Positions 1 through 7,329 of a stretch of 23,391 nucleotides of DNA are shown in pieces. Where the stretch lies: positions 1 to 23,391 of the IMG/VR virus record IMGVR_UViG_3300049483_000192. One strand, 5' to 3'. Under the pieces are notes generated by a model that was not told the origin of the DNA, ran no database searches, and was given only the letters and a program-made list of their open reading frames with translations. Position 1 is the stretch's first letter; each line of letters opens with the position of its first letter. The position numbers were made by a program, and so were the translations under genes. This DNA is from a virus.

Positions 1-334
1 CACCGTCTCTAATAAATGCGCCTGCGTCTGATCCGGTTTCCCCAATCATGTCTCTCTCGTTCCAATACAGGAAGAGCCGCGAGAGGTCGGCCCACTTCCC
101 CCACTTCTGATTCTCCAGAACTTCCAAAGCTCCTACGAGGGCGTTAGCGGTGCAGGAACCTATTGCCCCCTGGTCCTCGACGGTCGAGCAGTATTTTCTC
201 AGGTCAACGTAATCGGGAACCTTAACCCGCTTGGGCATCTGAAAGCGCAAGTCGCGGTGATCCGGTAGGTCAGGCCGCCAGCCGAACTTCCTGCCGTTCT
301 TGACTATACCCGTTTGGGTATGAAATGGCCACAT
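1..334 (-). CDS. Papain-like (C1A) cysteine peptidase, N-terminal part, cut by the window edge
   Basis: The reading frame opens with ATG at 334 and runs off the left edge without a stop, giving 111 residues. A GGAGG Shine-Dalgarno site lies 4 nt before the ATG. Residues 41-73 contain DYVDLRKYCSTVEDQG followed by GSCTANALVGALE. This is the papain-family active-site block, with Gln55 as the oxyanion-hole residue and Cys61 as the nucleophile. The following DLSRLFLYWNERDM and GSDAGAFIRDG are typical of the compact C1A peptidases found in phages, prophages and some giant viruses. The catalytic His and Asn would lie outside the window. There is no signal peptide. It follows the lysis-like cassette and could act in lysis, virion entry or host-protein cleavage; the sequence does not decide. 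Confidence 0.85.
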   Translation of the reverse strand, partial: MWPFHTQTGIVKNGRKFGWRPDLPDHRDLRFQMPKRVKVPDYVDLRKYCSTVEDQGAIGSCTANALVGALEVLENQKWGKWADLSRLFLYWNERDMIGETGSDAGAFIRDG

Positions 335-363
335 ACACCCTCCGTTATACCCTTTCGGGTATA
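306..363 (-). promoter_or_regulatory. Two near-identical hairpins bracketing the peptidase ribosome-binding site
   Basis: Hairpin 1 (346-363) has 7-bp TATACCC/GGGTATA arms and, on the transcribed strand, a GAAA tetraloop. Hairpin 2 (306-321) has ATACCC/GGGTAT arms and an AAAC loop, and sits in codons 5-10 of the peptidase. The GGAGG site and ATG lie between them. The four arms are mutually complementary, so the 3' arm of hairpin 1 could pair with the 5' arm of hairpin 2 and enclose the ribosome-binding site. Translational control is an inference. Confidence 0.45.
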
Positions 364-394
364 TTGAGTAAAAGACCACGCGACGTTGAGTAAA
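364..394. repeat. Two 9-bp direct repeats, 22-bp period, upstream of the peptidase gene
   Basis: TTGAGTAAA (plus strand) occurs at 364-372 and again at 386-394, about two helical turns apart, in the 142-bp gap between the peptidase gene and its upstream neighbour. The spacing would suit binding of a dimeric protein to one DNA face. I see no convincing -35/-10 pair in the gap. Confidence 0.35.
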
Positions 395-476
395 TGAAAC
401 CTTGAAAACTCTGTCCTGCATACCGAGATTTCAACTTGACATCCAGACGGCTAAATGGTAAGCGCATTACCACTTT

Positions 477-827
477 TCAAACGGGAATGAATATCCCCGC
501 CGAGAACCTTGCCTCGTTCTGGCCTTTATTCCATAACAGGCCATTCCATTGTCCGGTAGCGTGGATGATCCAGACGAGCCTAAAGCCTAGATACGGCCCG
601 AATCCAGCTCTTGTAAACCCTGCCCCGAACGAGAAGCGGTCCAGGGTCATCACATTCAACCCCCAAGACGGTCCAACTAACCATTGGCTGTTGATGTTCG
701 TCTGGAAGCCGATCACGGGGTGTACGTCAAGCGTAGCGATGACCGACGCAAGCCCCTGCGCCCGAAGAGGCGATGCTAACATGACTAAGCACATTAACAT
801 CGCCCATGTTAGTGTCCGGGCTTTCAT
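477..827 (-). CDS. Small exported outer-membrane-like protein
   Basis: Encodes 116 residues. The N-terminus is a Sec-type signal peptide: basic MKAR, a hydrophobic core and a cleavage-like PLRAQ at residues 20-24. The mature part alternates polar and apolar residues (FSFGAGFTRAGFG, YLGFRLVWII, ARFSAGIFIPV) and ends in a hydrophobic strand, as small outer-membrane beta-barrel or periplasmic beta proteins do. At about 92 mature residues it is short for a closed barrel. The ATG overlaps the upstream stop as ATGA, so translation is probably coupled. It sits in the lysis/host-interface cassette; superinfection exclusion or an outer-membrane role in lysis are possible. I do not recognise a named family. 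Confidence 0.7.
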   Translation of the reverse strand: MKARTLTWAMLMCLVMLASPLRAQGLASVIATLDVHPVIGFQTNINSQWLVGPSWGLNVMTLDRFSFGAGFTRAGFGPYLGFRLVWIIHATGQWNGLLWNKGQNEARFSAGIFIPV

Positions 828-1027
828 TCTGGTACGGAATTCGCTGCTACCGCCGCACCGAGTCCTTCAGCCGAAGCCTTCAGACGATCCGCATAAGCCT
901 GAATAGCTACGGGATCGTTCTTGTGGGCTTCGATATAGGCCGCAAGTCCGTTGATGAGCGCAACTGCACTCGGCACAACGCCTTCAATCGCCGCGACTTG
1001 ATCTTCGAGAGGTTTGAGATCTGCCAT
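824..1027 (-). CDS. Small helical phage protein of unknown function
   Basis: Encodes 67 residues, starting MADLKPLEDQVAAIEGVV, with an AGGAG site before the ATG. It is predicted to be mostly amphipathic helix (ALINGLAAYIEAH, AYADRLKASAEGLGAAV) with no membrane segment or signal peptide. Proteins of this size and Ala-rich helical pattern are common near tail and lysis genes in metagenomic phages, without a known role. The C-terminal helix resembles that of the neighbour at 1039-1221 (ADRLKASAEGL against AERLKKATAVL). Confidence 0.75.
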   Translation of the reverse strand: MADLKPLEDQVAAIEGVVPSAVALINGLAAYIEAHKNDPVAIQAYADRLKASAEGLGAAVAANSVPE

Positions 1028-1038
1028 TGTACTTCTCC

Positions 1039-1221
1039 TTATGGTATTTTGTGTGCATCTACAACTGCTTTGAGAACGGCGGTTGCCTTCTTGAGACGTT
1101 CCGCGAGTGCATCGACATCTGCCTGTCCAGTAGCTATCGACACTATTTTCAGAGCGATCACCGTCACAACGATTGCCAGTCCTAAAACAGTTATCGCTAG
1201 TATGATAGATACTATGTCCAT
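1039..1221 (-). CDS. Small membrane protein with C-terminal amphipathic helix
   Basis: Encodes 60 residues. Residues 3-30 form one hydrophobic segment (IVSIILAITVLGLAIVVTVIALKIV) followed by a charged helix (DVDALAERLKKATAVLKAVVDAH). The ATG lies 12 nt after the upstream stop with no clear Shine-Dalgarno site, so translation probably depends on coupling. Single-span topology and the neighbouring holin suggest a lysis accessory protein such as a second holin or antiholin. That role comes from position, not from a recognised family. Confidence 0.65.
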   Translation of the reverse strand: MDIVSIILAITVLGLAIVVTVIALKIVSIATGQADVDALAERLKKATAVLKAVVDAHKIP

Positions 1222-1233
1222 GGAGTCAGTCGC

Positions 1234-1740
1234 TTATGGATTGTTCGTCAAATTCACGCCGATTGACAGGAAGAGACACCACCTAGAGTATCCATCCTGC
1301 CTATCGACAAACGCATATCCCGGCCCGAAGTTCAGAGTGTTGTTCAGCACTCCCACCATGATCGCGGCATGAGGCGTGAACACCGGGGCGTTGTTCGGGG
1401 TGACTCCATTAAGCAAGAGAGCCGCATTCACCGAGAACTGAGCGTAGTTTGACCCGTCATCGGCGTAGGTTGTCTTCTGCAAGGTTAGAGCTGGCCCAAC
1501 AGCATTGAAGAACATGGCCTGAGTCGTGTTCCCGCCCAACCCCGGACGAACCTGAGTCGCGGAGAACTGGATCGTGGGATGAAATTGCCAGTCCACCGAA
1601 GTCGCGGCTTTGGGCAGTCCGTAGTATTCCGACTGCATGACTTCAAGATGCGGACGCGGATTGAAGAAGTAGTTCCACGACTGCGCCTGTAGGGAAACGG
1701 CAACCAACATCAATACAGCAACAGCAACGAAGCGTTTCAT
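1234..1740 (-). CDS. Exported outer-membrane beta-barrel-like protein
   Basis: Encodes 168 residues with an AAAGGAG site before the ATG. The first 20 residues are a clear signal peptide (MKRF, hydrophobic core, VSLQAQ). The mature chain has successive beta-like strands (TIQFSATQVRPG, AQFSVNAALLL, HAAIMVGVLNN) and a C-terminal LFLSIGVNL. That pattern fits small outer-membrane barrel proteins; similar short proteins occur in phages of Bacteroidota-like hosts. The gene lies between the holin and a small membrane protein. Possible roles are superinfection exclusion, envelope modification or an outer-membrane step of lysis. Confidence 0.72.
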   Translation of the reverse strand: MKRFVAVAVLMLVAVSLQAQSWNYFFNPRPHLEVMQSEYYGLPKAATSVDWQFHPTIQFSATQVRPGLGGNTTQAMFFNAVGPALTLQKTTYADDGSNYAQFSVNAALLLNGVTPNNAPVFTPHAAIMVGVLNNTLNFGPGYAFVDRQDGYSRWCLFLSIGVNLTNNP

Positions 1741-1749
1741 ATCTCTCCT

Positions 1750-1968
1750 TTAGAGTTGTTTGGGGGAACCGTCTGCGTTCTTACCCGTGAACCAACCGAT
1801 TACCGCAATAGCAACCGCGATGATGACCGTACCCCAGTTGATCGCCTGAGTGGGATCGGGGTTTGAGGCGATGTAGCTATTCCACGCGCCCATGACTACC
1901 TGAATCAAGGCAACGATGGAAGAAACCACCGCGATGATATTCGTGATCTTGTCTTTTAGGTTTGTCAC
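1750..1968 (-). CDS. Holin, two-transmembrane (class II-like)
   Basis: Encodes 72 residues from a GTG start that follows a strong AAAAGGAG site. Two hydrophobic segments at about 9-30 and 46-60 are separated by a polar loop (YIASNPDPTQ) and followed by a short hydrophilic tail (GKNADGSPKQL). The size, the two-span layout and the GWFTGKNADGSPK end match small phage holins, which form the inner-membrane lesion that times lysis. A coiled-coil membrane protein lies upstream. No endolysin is recognised in the window unless the truncated cysteine peptidase plays that part. Confidence 0.8.
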   Translation of the reverse strand: MTNLKDKITNIIAVVSSIVALIQVVMGAWNSYIASNPDPTQAINWGTVIIAVAIAVIGWFTGKNADGSPKQL

Positions 1969-1986
1969 GACTTGCTCCTTTTGTTG

Positions 1987-2400
1987 TTAACGCTTTTTGA
2001 GTTGCTTCTGGATTTCATCCAGCTTTTGAAGAATCTGCTTGTACTGCTCATCCCTTACGGCATTCTTGACTATTCCATCCTGCATCTGCTGTTGAAGCAT
2101 TTGGATGTTGCCTTTGTTTTCGTATCTCCCCGATTGGAGGTCTGCGATCGCCGACTCCTGTCGAGAGAGCCCCCAAATCCATCCACCGGCGACGATGAGG
2201 ACGGACACCAGGATCGGCAGCACCATCTTCAGCACAGCCATTGACTTGTTTCCTCTCTCAGTTACAAGAGACCGCACCTCCACATCCAAAAGGTCAAGGC
2301 GTTTCTCAACGTCAGCGAATTGTTTGTCCTGATTGACAACGTGATCGTCCAACTTCTGAACAATCTTTGCCAGCGTGTGACCATTACCGGGAAGAGGCAT
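1987..2400 (-). CDS. Coiled-coil protein with one central membrane segment, possible lysis protein
   Basis: Encodes 137 residues if started at the ATG at 2400, which has GGGAG 5 nt upstream. An in-frame ATG at 2427 would add nine residues but has a weaker site. A charged heptad-like helix (IVQKLDDHVVNQDKQFADVEKRLDLLDVEV in outline) precedes a transmembrane segment at about 55-77. A second coiled-coil, Gln-rich region ends in QILQKLDEIQKQLKKR. This layout recalls XhlA-like haemolysins and spanin-type coiled coils, but it matches neither closely. Adjacency to the holin supports an inner-membrane lysis role. Confidence 0.7.
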   Translation of the reverse strand: MPLPGNGHTLAKIVQKLDDHVVNQDKQFADVEKRLDLLDVEVRSLVTERGNKSMAVLKMVLPILVSVLIVAGGWIWGLSRQESAIADLQSGRYENKGNIQMLQQQMQDGIVKNAVRDEQYKQILQKLDEIQKQLKKR

Positions 2401-2444
2401 AGAGCTCCCTGATTTAGATTTTATCATCTGTCAACCTGTAACTA

Positions 2445-3119
2445 TTATCGCGCCAGAAGCCAATAAATCGCTTCTCCGCTTGTGCCCGAAGCAGGACGAA
2501 TCACAATCAAGCTATCCGTTTTCATTGTCAATCCAAGCCGAGTATCTACTGCACTTGGAGCCGTCGCCATCTTAATGCTTACCAGCGGGAAATCGTTTGC
2601 TGTCGCCCCTGGTATGTATATCGCCAATCGAGTACCCGTAGTCGTGAACGCGGCTGTCCCCCGAATAGTGCTGCTTCCACCAAGGAATCCGCTAAAGACA
2701 GGCGAAGCCTTTGTAGCATAGGTCGCTCCAGTAAACGTGCGAGTTGCCTTATCTGTTGAATCCGCGTTCTTCAAATACGTCGCATTTGTGAATGTCCTCG
2801 TAGCCTTGTCAGTTGAGTCGGCGTTCTTGAGATAGGTTGCATTGGTAAATGTCCGGCTTGCGTTATCGGTAGAGTCCGCTTTTCGGTTGATGCGATTAGA
2901 TAGACTTGTTGTATCTACGGTAGCTCCTGGTTGTCCCGGACTTGTTCCTTTGACCGCTGCAATAGAGTCCTTGATTTGCTTTTCGATCCGCAGAGAATCC
3001 GCTACTCGCAAATCCCACAGCCTCAAAGCGTCGGCATCCATGTGGCGACGAACAGAGTCCGGCAACTGGCCAAGAGCTAGGGCGGGGATCAGAATCATCA
3101 AGAGAATAGAGTGTTTCAC
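2445..3119 (-). CDS. Tail fibre-like protein with signal peptide and three 19-residue repeats
   Basis: Encodes 224 residues from a GTG at 3119, which has GGAG 7 nt upstream; an in-frame TTG at 3143 is less likely. The N-terminus is a signal peptide (VKHSILLMILIPALALGQ). A charged helical region (residues 20-60) follows, then a GTSPGQPG collagen-like scrap, then three tandem repeats of the form ADSTDKATRTFTNATYLKN. The C-terminal 70 residues are beta-rich (SPVFSGFLGGSSTIRG onward). The repeat-plus-beta layout is that of phage tail fibres. The gene follows the tailspike by one base. An exported location would be odd for a virion protein. Confidence 0.72.
   Translation of the reverse strand: MKHSILLMILIPALALGQLPDSVRRHMDADALRLWDLRVADSLRIEKQIKDSIAAVKGTSPGQPGATVDTTSLSNRINRKADSTDNASRTFTNATYLKNADSTDKATRTFTNATYLKNADSTDKATRTFTGATYATKASPVFSGFLGGSSTIRGTAAFTTTGTRLAIYIPGATANDFPLVSIKMATAPSAVDTRLGLTMKTDSLIVIRPASGTSGEAIYWLLAR
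2709..2879 (-). repeat. Three 57-bp coding repeats in the tail fibre gene
   Basis: Three tandem 19-codon units encode ADSTDNASRTFTNATYLKN, ADSTDKATRTFTNATYLKN and ADSTDKATRTFTGATYATK. The first 12 residues of units 2 and 3 are identical, yet 10 of those 12 codons differ synonymously. The protein repeat is therefore conserved while the DNA has diverged. Confidence 0.9.
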
Positions 3120-3120
3120 G

Positions 3121-5535
3121 TCATCGCTCCGGCTTCTTTTCAAGATACCATGCTATGCCGTTTAGGGTAGGATCGTCGTTGTCGGTTGTATTTGTCACCC
3201 TGAGACTCAATCCCGTGTTCCTAGTCGCTCCGACGATGTAGTTCTGCATCGAAACGGGTATGTCATTCCCGGCCCCTCGGGTTGTGACCAACTTTCTATT
3301 AACGATCACCCCATTTTTATATAAGGCGAAGACGAAATTGTCATTATTCCCGCCCGATACGGAAAAGGTCGCTAGTGAATAGTAGTCCCCCGGCGTGAGG
3401 ATCGTTATTGTATCCGCAGCGACCGTGATTGAGTCGTTGTCAATCGTTGTGAAGCCCGGAGTCAGGGTGGTATAGACATTCTGAGCCACGGCGGGCACAT
3501 AGGCCGTTGTGTCGTATCTCAGGAAAGCGTGCCTAAAGGTCCACTTGACATCATCAACGATCTCCGCAGACCCACCAACGAGGAGCCCGCGAGCGAAGTG
3601 ACCTCCCGTACCCGTAACCGATGAATCATAGGTCGCACCGCTAACCGATAACCCCTTAGAGAAAGAGATGTTGTTCGCCGCACCCGTCACGGTGTTTGCG
3701 TTAGGAAGCGTAACCGTCCCACCAATGTTGGCATTGCTTGAAATGCGCATCGATCCCAATACAGTTAAGGTCGAATCGGCAGCGGTCCCGTTGATTACCA
3801 GATTTGGAGAGATTCCATTCCTGAACGGGTAGACATTGGCTATGAATGAGCCCATCATATAACCAGGAACCGCCGTTCCAATCGTCGGAGCAGTTGGATT
3901 GATGCTAGTCGAAGTCGCAAGCGTGATATACTCCGAGGCCGACAAACTTACAGTAGATGGGGTATTGATGCTCTTGAATTTGATGTCGAGAACGGCCACC
4001 CCGCCACCAAGATACCCTGTACGGATACTGTCGATGTGGTTGTCGTTGTAATTCAGATTCTTGATGATGTTGATGGAACTTGCGCCAGAATACCCGCTCT
4101 GGCTGACGTTGAATACTATGTCAGTATAGATATTGTTGTCAGTCAGTCCGTAGATTCTCACTTGGCCCGCATAGTAAGCCGCTTGAGAGACAAAGCGATA
4201 CCAACCCGCTCCAGAGGCCAACGTAAAAGTCGTTGAAGGCGGGTAGGTCTGCCAGGTTCCCACACCCGCGTCATCTGAGGTCAGGACAGAATTGGTCACG
4301 GGAGGATTGCCCAGGAAGAACGCTCCCGCATTGGGGTAGTGGGTATTGGAAACCCCTCGCCACATCAAAGGAGCCACAGTATTTGAATCAAGTGCCGGCT
4401 GACCGTCGATCTTCCGCATCACCGTATCGGTTGTGTTGTGGAAGGCGATTCCGTATCCGCCATTCTTCCGATAACTTCCACCGATGACTGAAATGTCAGC
4501 GTTCCCCGATCCCTCAATTCCGTTTGAGGCGTTGTATTGGGCTATACAGTTAGAGAATGAAACGAGTCCATTATGATCTGCCCCGCCGACAACAAAGCCG
4601 TGGTAATTCCCTAGACTCGAAAAGGCATCGTAGAAGTAATTGTCGTAGGACGTTGATCTTCCGCCAGCGATGCAATTCACATACAAGACGTTGGCCGAGT
4701 TCTCCGAATTGAACCCTGCATACTCAGCGTTGTTCCACGCCCAGCAATCCGAATACGTCAGATTGCGTGAGTCCCAATGAGTGAAACCGATATACTTGAA
4801 GTCGTGAGCCCGACAGCCAATCCACGAAACACCAAGAGAAGCGTTGGCCGAGAATCCGCTAGAGGAATAGGACCGACCGATGCACTCTACGTTTATCATG
4901 GTAACAGAGTTGCTTTGGTTGATCTCCAGCGAGAAAGACTCTCCAGCTCCGCCCGAAGCCGTTCCCCTCACGTCATCTACGACCACATTTTCGATAAGGC
5001 AGTTCTTCACTCCAATAAGAGATATTCCCTGTTGAGACTCATCTGCTGAAAGACTCGCGGCGGTCCCATTGGAATTCGTTGTCAGATTGCGGATGACGAT
5101 ATTAGAATCGGCGTTTGATGTGACTAGGATGTTCGCATTGATGAGAACTCTGGAATTATGTGGCGCAACACCGGAAATCTTGAGTATCGTCTTGCCCTTC
5201 CCTTCCCCCTCGAGAGTCACGTTACTCGGAATCACAAGGCAAGTCTTCGTGCCGGAAGACTGAGGATGAGAAGTAAGTGACATCAAATACGTGCCCTTGG
5301 GGATGAACACGGTCCCGCCCGTTGAGGCCAAAGAGGTGATCGCCGCCTGGATCGCCACCCGATCGTCTGCCGCTCCGTTCCCGATAGCTCCGAAATCAGC
5401 CTTTGCGTTTATAGCAGAATAACGAATCTTCGTAATCCCAGAGTCGATCTGGGCGCCCTTCCAGATTGAGTGGTACTGCGCCTCGGCCTGATAGGTAAGG
5501 ATTGATAACAACGCTATGAGTACCAACCGCTTCAT
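3121..5535 (-). CDS. Tailspike / receptor-binding protein with right-handed beta-helix
   Basis: Encodes 804 residues; the ATG overlaps the upstream stop as ATGA. It opens with a signal peptide (MKRLVLIALLSILTYQAEAQ). Residues 43-110 hold the pectate-lyase-3-type cap (DFGAIGNGAADDRVAIQAAI, GGTVFIPKGTYL), which starts the beta-helix of many phage depolymerases. Repeated Asn/Ser/Val-rich coils follow (SNIVIRNLTT, NCLIENVVVDDV, SVTMINVECIG, NVLYVNCIAGG). After about residue 430 come beta-sandwich regions. The last roughly 130 residues form a C1q/TNF-like jelly roll (GDYYSLATFSVSGG, FVFALYKNGVIV, LSLRVTNTTDNDD). It probably binds or degrades a surface glycan; the catalytic residues cannot be assigned. 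Confidence 0.85.
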   Translation of the reverse strand: MKRLVLIALLSILTYQAEAQYHSIWKGAQIDSGITKIRYSAINAKADFGAIGNGAADDRVAIQAAITSLASTGGTVFIPKGTYLMSLTSHPQSSGTKTCLVIPSNVTLEGEGKGKTILKISGVAPHNSRVLINANILVTSNADSNIVIRNLTTNSNGTAASLSADESQQGISLIGVKNCLIENVVVDDVRGTASGGAGESFSLEINQSNSVTMINVECIGRSYSSSGFSANASLGVSWIGCRAHDFKYIGFTHWDSRNLTYSDCWAWNNAEYAGFNSENSANVLYVNCIAGGRSTSYDNYFYDAFSSLGNYHGFVVGGADHNGLVSFSNCIAQYNASNGIEGSGNADISVIGGSYRKNGGYGIAFHNTTDTVMRKIDGQPALDSNTVAPLMWRGVSNTHYPNAGAFFLGNPPVTNSVLTSDDAGVGTWQTYPPSTTFTLASGAGWYRFVSQAAYYAGQVRIYGLTDNNIYTDIVFNVSQSGYSGASSINIIKNLNYNDNHIDSIRTGYLGGGVAVLDIKFKSINTPSTVSLSASEYITLATSTSINPTAPTIGTAVPGYMMGSFIANVYPFRNGISPNLVINGTAADSTLTVLGSMRISSNANIGGTVTLPNANTVTGAANNISFSKGLSVSGATYDSSVTGTGGHFARGLLVGGSAEIVDDVKWTFRHAFLRYDTTAYVPAVAQNVYTTLTPGFTTIDNDSITVAADTITILTPGDYYSLATFSVSGGNNDNFVFALYKNGVIVNRKLVTTRGAGNDIPVSMQNYIVGATRNTGLSLRVTNTTDNDDPTLNGIAWYLEKKPER

Positions 5536-6029
5536 ATTGTGATCGCCTTCTTCACGTAGACAGGTTTTCCGTCTGAGTCGTACACCGGGAGTCCGTCAGC
5601 GTCGATCAGTTCTTCGTATCCATCCCATGTCCAGGTCGGCGGCCAGATAGTTCCCCCGATACCCATGACAGCCTTTTCCCTGAACTCCATCTGGAAATAC
5701 CTCTGATCTTCCGCATCATCTAGCCACTCAGTCGAATAGCCTTCTGGATTCTTGAGCGTCACGTCGATAGTCTCATCGTAATACGTGATCTGCTTCGCAC
5801 TCCCGAAAAGGAACTGAGCCAGAAACCAACGATCCGTCTTCAAGTCCTGCGGGAGTAGTCCAACAGTTATAACGCGACGAAATCCCACTACCCTCTGATA
5901 CAGAGTACCGTCTGCGAGCTCTTCATTGTCTCCGATGAAGAACTCTACCTCGTCTGGGTTATCGAAGCCCTTAACGAATAGCTCGTTGAAGACCTGAGAC
6001 CCTCCAGAATATGTCAGCGTTACGCCCAT
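5532..6029 (-). CDS. Tail protein, paralogue of the upstream gene
   Basis: Encodes 165 residues. Its first 120 align end to end with the product of 6020-6427: VTLTYSGGSQ against VTLKYSGGGQ, NEELADGTLYQRVVGFRRVIT against QNELLDGTMTESVLGFGRIIT, AKQITYYDETIDV against DKQITCAAPAEDV, and MEFREKAV against LTFKEKAI. The last 40 residues (YEELIDADGLPVYDSDGKPVYV) are specific to this copy and look like a short beta-hairpin extension. Position between the tail-tip genes and the tailspike suggests a baseplate or spike-adaptor role. The start overlaps the upstream stop. Confidence 0.72.
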   Translation of the reverse strand: MGVTLTYSGGSQVFNELFVKGFDNPDEVEFFIGDNEELADGTLYQRVVGFRRVITVGLLPQDLKTDRWFLAQFLFGSAKQITYYDETIDVTLKNPEGYSTEWLDDAEDQRYFQMEFREKAVMGIGGTIWPPTWTWDGYEELIDADGLPVYDSDGKPVYVKKAITI

Positions 6030-6427
6030 GCGTCAGGCTGAGTCGTATTGATCGCTTTCTCCTTGAACGTCAAAGTGAATGACCGGGCGAAGTCTAATCC
6101 GTCCAGCCATTCATTCGATATTCCGTCAACGTCACCCAGAACAACTGCGACATCCTCAGCCGGCGCAGCACAGGTGATCTGTTTGTCGGATGCAATCAGA
6201 AACGCAACCAACCAAACCCGATCAGCCTTGGCCTCGATCACCCCGAAATCTATCGTGATGATCCTGCCAAATCCCAGAACAGATTCAGTCATCGTCCCGT
6301 CTAAGAGTTCATTCTGGAGTCGGGGCCAGAAGCGCAGATCATCTACGTCATCCAAGCCCCGCACCCCAAGAACCGTAAACGTCTTAGTCTGACCCCCGCC
6401 ACTATATTTCAACGTGACCGAAGTCAT
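6020..6427 (-). CDS. Tail protein, first of two tandem paralogues
   Basis: Encodes 135 residues, beta-rich, with no signal peptide or membrane segment. It starts at the base where the upstream gene ends and overlaps the downstream paralogue by 10 bp. The shared core (Y-S-G-G at residues 8-11, L-DGT, GFGRIIT, KQIT, EWLDG, FKEKAI) suggests one beta-sandwich domain used twice. I recognise no named family. Position after the tape measure and before the tailspike places it at the tail tip. Confidence 0.72.
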   Translation of the reverse strand: MTSVTLKYSGGGQTKTFTVLGVRGLDDVDDLRFWPRLQNELLDGTMTESVLGFGRIITIDFGVIEAKADRVWLVAFLIASDKQITCAAPAEDVAVVLGDVDGISNEWLDGLDFARSFTLTFKEKAINTTQPDAWA

Positions 6428-7308
6428 TACGAGATCGCCGTGTCGTATTCAGCAAGCGTAAGAATCCCAGTACCTTTTACGTGGATAACGGCAGCGTCTT
6501 CCGAGTCGTTGTCATGCTGGAAGTCCCACTCAGTCCCGGCAAGCCCGCCAGAAAGTGCGAAAGCGGTACCGTCGCCAAGAGTGATCGTGAACCCGCCGTT
6601 ATACTGAGCCACATCATCAAGCAACAGAAGTTCCGTCGAGGTGGCCTGAAGCATGTTGAATTCAAGCGTGAACTCTACTCCAGCAGAGTATTCCCTGCCC
6701 TGAGAATCCATCTTGAACACCTTTGATCCGATCTCGAACTTGAAGTCACGGAACAGACCTACAGTTTCAGCCGCTTCGCCTGTCTTGACGAACTTGAGAG
6801 CAGTACATTGCGAGGTGTACATTGTCGCAGGCGCAAAGGCCGCCAGAGTCCCAGAAGGAGTTCCATCTGCCCCAGGAGTAGCCCAGAGGGCCGCCCAGGT
6901 AGTCCAGGTCGAAGCGAATGTCGCCTTGTACTCGATATAGCGGATCTTCTCTGTGTCACCCTCGCAGACGAACTTCCACGAGAAGCCCCATTGCCCGCAG
7001 ATCGTCCCTGCGTTGACAAAGGTGATCTTCTGGTAGAGAGGCCCGGAAGCAGATACGGCACTCAACAGCTCGAGGACCGCAGCCTTGTTCGTATAGAGAC
7101 CCTTTGCCGTGATCTCGATCTGATAGCCGTAGGCGTGACCGCGCTTACGAGTATCCGTCTCAGCGAGAGACTTTACAGAGACCTTCCCATCTTTGAGAAG
7201 CCCCAACGACACAAAGGCATCGCTAGCAGATACGTTTGAAATCTTCCACACATCTACGCCGCTAAGAACGAGTCTGGCGGCAGCGTCAGCAAAACCGAAA
7301 ACAGCCAT
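6427..7308 (-). CDS. Two-domain tail protein, candidate tail tube or tail-tip protein
   Basis: Encodes 293 residues with an AGAGG site before the ATG. Two halves show a similar pattern: GYQIEITAKGLYTNKAAVLELLSA in outline near residues 61-85, and GVEFTLEFNMLQATSTELLLLDD in outline near 213-235. Each is followed by strands and a GTI/GTGI turn, which suggests an internal duplication of a tube-like beta domain. No separate major tail protein is found at its usual place before the tail assembly chaperone, so this could be the tail tube protein in a displaced position. A distal tail protein is the alternative. Confidence 0.65.
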   Translation of the reverse strand: MAVFGFADAAARLVLSGVDVWKISNVSASDAFVSLGLLKDGKVSVKSLAETDTRKRGHAYGYQIEITAKGLYTNKAAVLELLSAVSASGPLYQKITFVNAGTICGQWGFSWKFVCEGDTEKIRYIEYKATFASTWTTWAALWATPGADGTPSGTLAAFAPATMYTSQCTALKFVKTGEAAETVGLFRDFKFEIGSKVFKMDSQGREYSAGVEFTLEFNMLQATSTELLLLDDVAQYNGGFTITLGDGTAFALSGGLAGTEWDFQHDNDSEDAAVIHVKGTGILTLAEYDTAIS

Positions 7309-7329
7309 GATGCACCTCTTTGTTTAGTG

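Noticed and set aside
4777-5049. Plus-strand frame inside the tailspike gene
   Set aside because: Antisense shadow of a well-supported beta-helix gene, no recognisable domain or ribosome-binding site.
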